A DNA stretch of 21,903 nt from Hymenopellis radicata. Lineage: Eukaryota; Basidiomycota; Agaricomycetes; Agaricales; Physalacriaceae. Every line of letters begins with the position of its first letter. Positions within the stretch are counted from its first letter, which is position 1. This document shows positions 19,213-21,903 of this stretch, piece by piece. Under the pieces are notes generated by a model. The model ran no database searches. It was not told the DNA's origin and saw only the letters and a program-made list of their open reading frames with translations. The DNA lies in the NCBI GenBank assembly GCA_015501595.1, contig JADNRX010000807.1:1-21903 (forward strand). The letters run 5' to 3'. Made by a program: the position numbers and the translations under genes.

Positions 19213-20707
19213 ATGTACACGCTGGAGATGTATCGATGTGGGACTGGAATGGCCGGGTCTTTTGACCATCTAACTGCTATGATGTTGTACTCTACTACTA
19301 GTAACGTCGTGACATCAGCGGTTTGTGACATCAGCGGTTGCCTTAAGCCATTAGCATGCAGCGATCAAAGACACCGCAAGTACTTTTGGTTTCATTACAG
19401 TATAAACTAACTATGACTCTAGATTTAACATTGCTGAGGACATTGTGGATCTGATCGGAACCGAAGCATTGCGTCCCAGCGATGGGTTCACTCGACAATA
19501 TCCCCTAGAGCAGACCTGGACTACAGCCCTTGCTCTACTGCACGTTCATCGCTGCTTTTGGCGTTGTGCTCGACGAGTCATCTTCGAGACCATTGTCCTG
19601 TGCTCCAATTGGAGTAGGCGAGGAGTACCCTTTCCTGACTTGGCCACAGATTGGAAACCACATCCGAGTTATCCCTGGGCGCGCCTCTCGGAGCTGCTGG
19701 AGTGTGGCGACATTTCACGCGCAGTTCGTCGTTTTGGTTTCCACGGGTCTGAATCGCTGGTGATGTTGCCAGAAGTGTCGAGGCTTTGTCCGGCCGTAAA
19801 CACTATAGATCTTTTTGGCGTGCCGCTAAGGGAACTGACCAACCTGGGCCCTTTGCCGTTACATTGGACGAATCTGCGACTCTGCGATTGCCGGGGCCTT
19901 GGTAAGCGACCTACGCGCTCTTGCTATGGTGATGCCACAGTTGAGGGAGTTGACGCTGCTGGCAGCCTGTGAGCTGGCTTTTGACGAGCACACACCAGCC
20001 GTGATGGTGGAGAGACTTTCCATTTCTTTGAGGCACTTCTGGACAGATGGATATTGCCTTGCTGTGCGGCAGAATGATCGTAGGCATGTGGCGATTGTGA
20101 CGCAACGAGTACACGTTGTATGCGACCAAGGCCGCCTACATACATTGGGATTCTTGGGCCACCTATTGAGTGGTGTGAGTGGCGTAACATGTTTTGAGCT
20201 GAGCTTGACAGGTCTGTGTTCACGCCATGTTCGCAGCTTGGTTTAATGAATGCTAGATAACTCGTGCTCTGGCTACGGCTTGATGGTCCACACGCTGACT
20301 TGTCACATTGGACATCTCTGAAGTCTATTCGTATGGACTTCAATTTTGGATCTTCAAGGGCTATGTATCAGGCGATGCGTAGCCTTCGGCATGTTACGAC
20401 GATCAAGGACGTGGACCTATATGTCTTGGTTAGTTCTGGCGTGCTAAGAGCTCGTTCGACACAACCAGAGGCTTCTTTATTGTGGGATACCTTCACGCTT
20501 TGGCTCCCGAGGCCAGTAAACGTGTTGGTGACCTGGGTGGGTGTCTACGGCAGTAAACATGGTGCGGCGTTTGGCGATGCAGGGAAGGATAGCTTGAGGG
20601 ATTTGATAGCGGCTATGTATGAGGCTGGGCATGTCGAAGACATGGAGAGCGTGAGATTCGAGTATGTGACAATACATGAGGAGTCTGTATCGATGTGGCA
20701 CAAATGA
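19213..20707 (+). pseudogene. Degenerate tandem paralogue of the 17882-19111 gene
   Basis: Likely ATG 19213. A 43-nt intron (19380-19422, with AACTAAC) joins to FNIAEDIVDLIGTEALRPSD, then ARRVIFETIVLCSN, ISRAVRRFGFHGSESLVMLP, matching the corresponding parts of the intact neighbour (EVVDEIVAWSL; ARKALFKMIML; IRTAVRHFGFYGTSTLTRMP). A one-base shift in a G run (about 19893-19896) moves to DLRALAMVMPQLRELTLLAA. A further break lies around 20217-20263, where the neighbour has its phase-1 intron; the text resumes LSHWTSLKSIRMDF (neighbour: LDHWNALTDIKMRF) to the stop at 20705-20707. So at least two register breaks make this a pseudogene, unless the G-run shift is a sequencing error. A 16-bp tandem duplication (19309-19340) lies in the putative first exon. 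Confidence 0.62.
19309..19340. repeat. 16-bp tandem duplication
   Basis: GTGACATCAGCGGTTT (19309-19324) is followed by GTGACATCAGCGGTTG (19325-19340). Only the last base differs. It falls in the putative first exon of the degenerate F-box-like paralogue, where 16 bp would shift the frame. Confidence 0.85.
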
Positions 20708-20920
20708 ATATGTTGCTTTGGTAGATGTGTTTGGAGATATCTGACGAAGCCCCGCGTCGGAAAGTACAGTGGGAGTGCACGTCAAATTGCAGACGCAGCG
20801 CGCGCGTCCTCGTGTGAGGCCGCCGTGCACGTCCAATTTGTCCCGTGACCAGATTGTGCTCCTTTAAGGTTGTGTTTACATGTTTGACTGTGTGTTCGTT
20901 GCCGGTTGCTTTCGACACCC

Positions 20921-21903
20921 ATGAGGAGACTGTGGCTACGCGTCGTCGTTGTCCTATTGCTCATACTCCTGCAGTGTTTGATCATGCCGAAGGGTGAGTC
21001 TATTGCTGGGGCTGGACTGACAAGATCGCATGGTTCTACTGCTAGCGCCGTCTCTGTTGACAGCGAGCCGACCTTTGAGCTCGCTTCCAGCGACGACGTC
21101 TGTCGTAGACGTTTGTGGATGTTGTTTGTGTCCTCTCAATGTGTCCTGCCTGCAGCTGACAAAACACCTAGCACCGACCAAGTCTGCAAATGGTGACTAT
21201 TTCAAAGACCCAGACCTTCCCGAGGCTAGGACAAGGTCTGGAAAGCCGTTCTCCATTCTCCGTGGCAATGCTATACGTGGTCCTTTCCCATTCGACGCGG
21301 CACCTACGCTTGACGCTGTGTGCGAGGTTCAGGACGCATCATGGATGTCCCGCGCAGTGAGCAGTGCAGTCTCGTTGGCCTCGCAGCTAGTCCGTGGCTC
21401 TGGGCGTCAACATAGACCCCCATGCAGACGAGGATGTTCCCTATGAGCCTGATCATGATCTGGGCACCATACCAAACGGCGTCGAAGTCAAGAACATTCT
21501 TCAACGCGCCTACTCATTCATGTCTTCCGCGGTTCACACCCGTGCTTCAGCACCTCCCCAAGCTTCGACCTCCTCCGATCAACCATCGACGGCTCCACGC
21601 GAGCCTTATAATAGGCGCCGCAACCTCCGAACGCGAAAAGAGGAACATCCGGACGACTCCATCCTTGTCCTCACCAGCCGAATCATCAACTGCGAAACGC
21701 GTCACCCAGACTCGCGTGCGGAGTGCCATGAAGAATACTATTTGCATCGATGAGTACGACCTGGAGACAGCACCAATCACCACACCTGGTTGGATTGGGC
21801 GCACTCTGGATTTTTCGCGTATCATTCCTACACTGGCTGAGGTATTAGCTATCCCTGGGATGCGGCTTATTGAATGGGATGGAGTGTACGTTGTTTCTTA
21901 CTT
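20921..21903 (+). CDS. 5' part of a hypothetical gene with N-terminal hydrophobic segment, partial
   Basis: ATG 20921. Exon 1 20921-20993 encodes MRRLWLRVVVVLLLILLQCL, a signal-anchor-like segment. A 52-nt intron (GTGAGT..GCTAG) joins to a frame reading SVVDVCGCCLCPLNVSC, then DPDLPEARTRSGKPFSILRG and WMSRAVSSAVSLASQLVRGS. A one-base shift in a GGG run (about 21402) leads to VNIDPHADEDVPYEPDHD and KNILQRAYSFMSS, and another near an A run (about 21637) to ITTPGWIGRTLDFSRIIPTL, then MRLIEWDG, where a GTACGT donor follows at the window edge. The PxGWxGR...PTL...WDG motif occurs in my memory in uncharacterised Agaricomycete proteins whose downstream half is a putative 2-oxoglutarate/iron oxygenase-like domain, but that half is outside the window. 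Two frame breaks make a pseudogene or sequence errors likely. Confidence 0.4.

Noticed and set aside
20774..20836. Pair of GTGCACGTC-AATT words upstream of the last gene as an operator
   Set aside because: Two imperfect copies about 50 bp apart are too little evidence for a binding site.
1..21903. RIP-type hypermutation of the whole region
   Set aside because: Only a few candidate CGA-to-TGA changes were seen and most frames are still readable; a RIP region would be far more AT-rich and densely mutated.

Overview
This window looks like an accessory, gene-poor and partly decayed stretch of a basidiomycete (Agaricomycete) nuclear genome. The evidence is many spliceosomal introns of about 45-65 nt with GT..AG ends and CTNA-type branch points, several families typical of mushroom-forming fungi (F-box/LRR-like proteins, MYND zinc-finger proteins, KDZ-transposon cysteine-cluster proteins), and no bacterial-type operons. 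All gene models were built by eye from reading frames and splice signals; none was checked against a database.

Layout, left to right. 1-603: 3' end of a conserved hypothetical gene, broken by a perfect 17-bp tandem duplication. 966-2189: three-exon F-box/LRR-like gene, apparently intact (368 aa). 2490-4919: five-exon MYND zinc-finger gene interrupted by a 513-bp non-autonomous hAT-like element (3081-3593; 16-bp terminal inverted repeats, 8-bp target duplication) and by an in-frame TAG. 4920-6285: fragments, including an amino-acid-transporter remnant. 6596-7901: six-exon hypothetical gene (345 aa) whose natural frame seems to continue out of frame. 8085-8444: 3' remnant of a dienelactone hydrolase gene. 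8541-9185 (minus): 3' end of an unrecognised gene. 9457-11783 (minus): CxC5/CxC6-type cysteine-cluster protein of KDZ transposons, with several frameshifts.

From 11915 to 17667 the minus strand carries a decayed gene with a repeat array (11915-14214), then an intact four-exon gene (14513-16198, 514 aa) and an intact three-exon gene (16873-17667, 228 aa). These last two share a domain. A small plus-strand gene (16309-16751, 130 aa) sits between them. 17882-19111 is an intact F-box-like gene (375 aa), followed by a degenerate tandem paralogue (19213-20707). The window ends in a partial gene with an N-terminal hydrophobic segment (20921 onwards).

The genes form no pathway. The region reads as a nest of transposon-derived genes, expanded F-box-like and hypothetical families, and stranded pieces of ordinary genes. 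Recurrent damage types are short perfect tandem duplications, one-base frameshifts (several in G runs) and in-frame TGA where CGA is plausible. The clearest single observation is the hAT-like insertion: precise removal restores one continuous reading frame.
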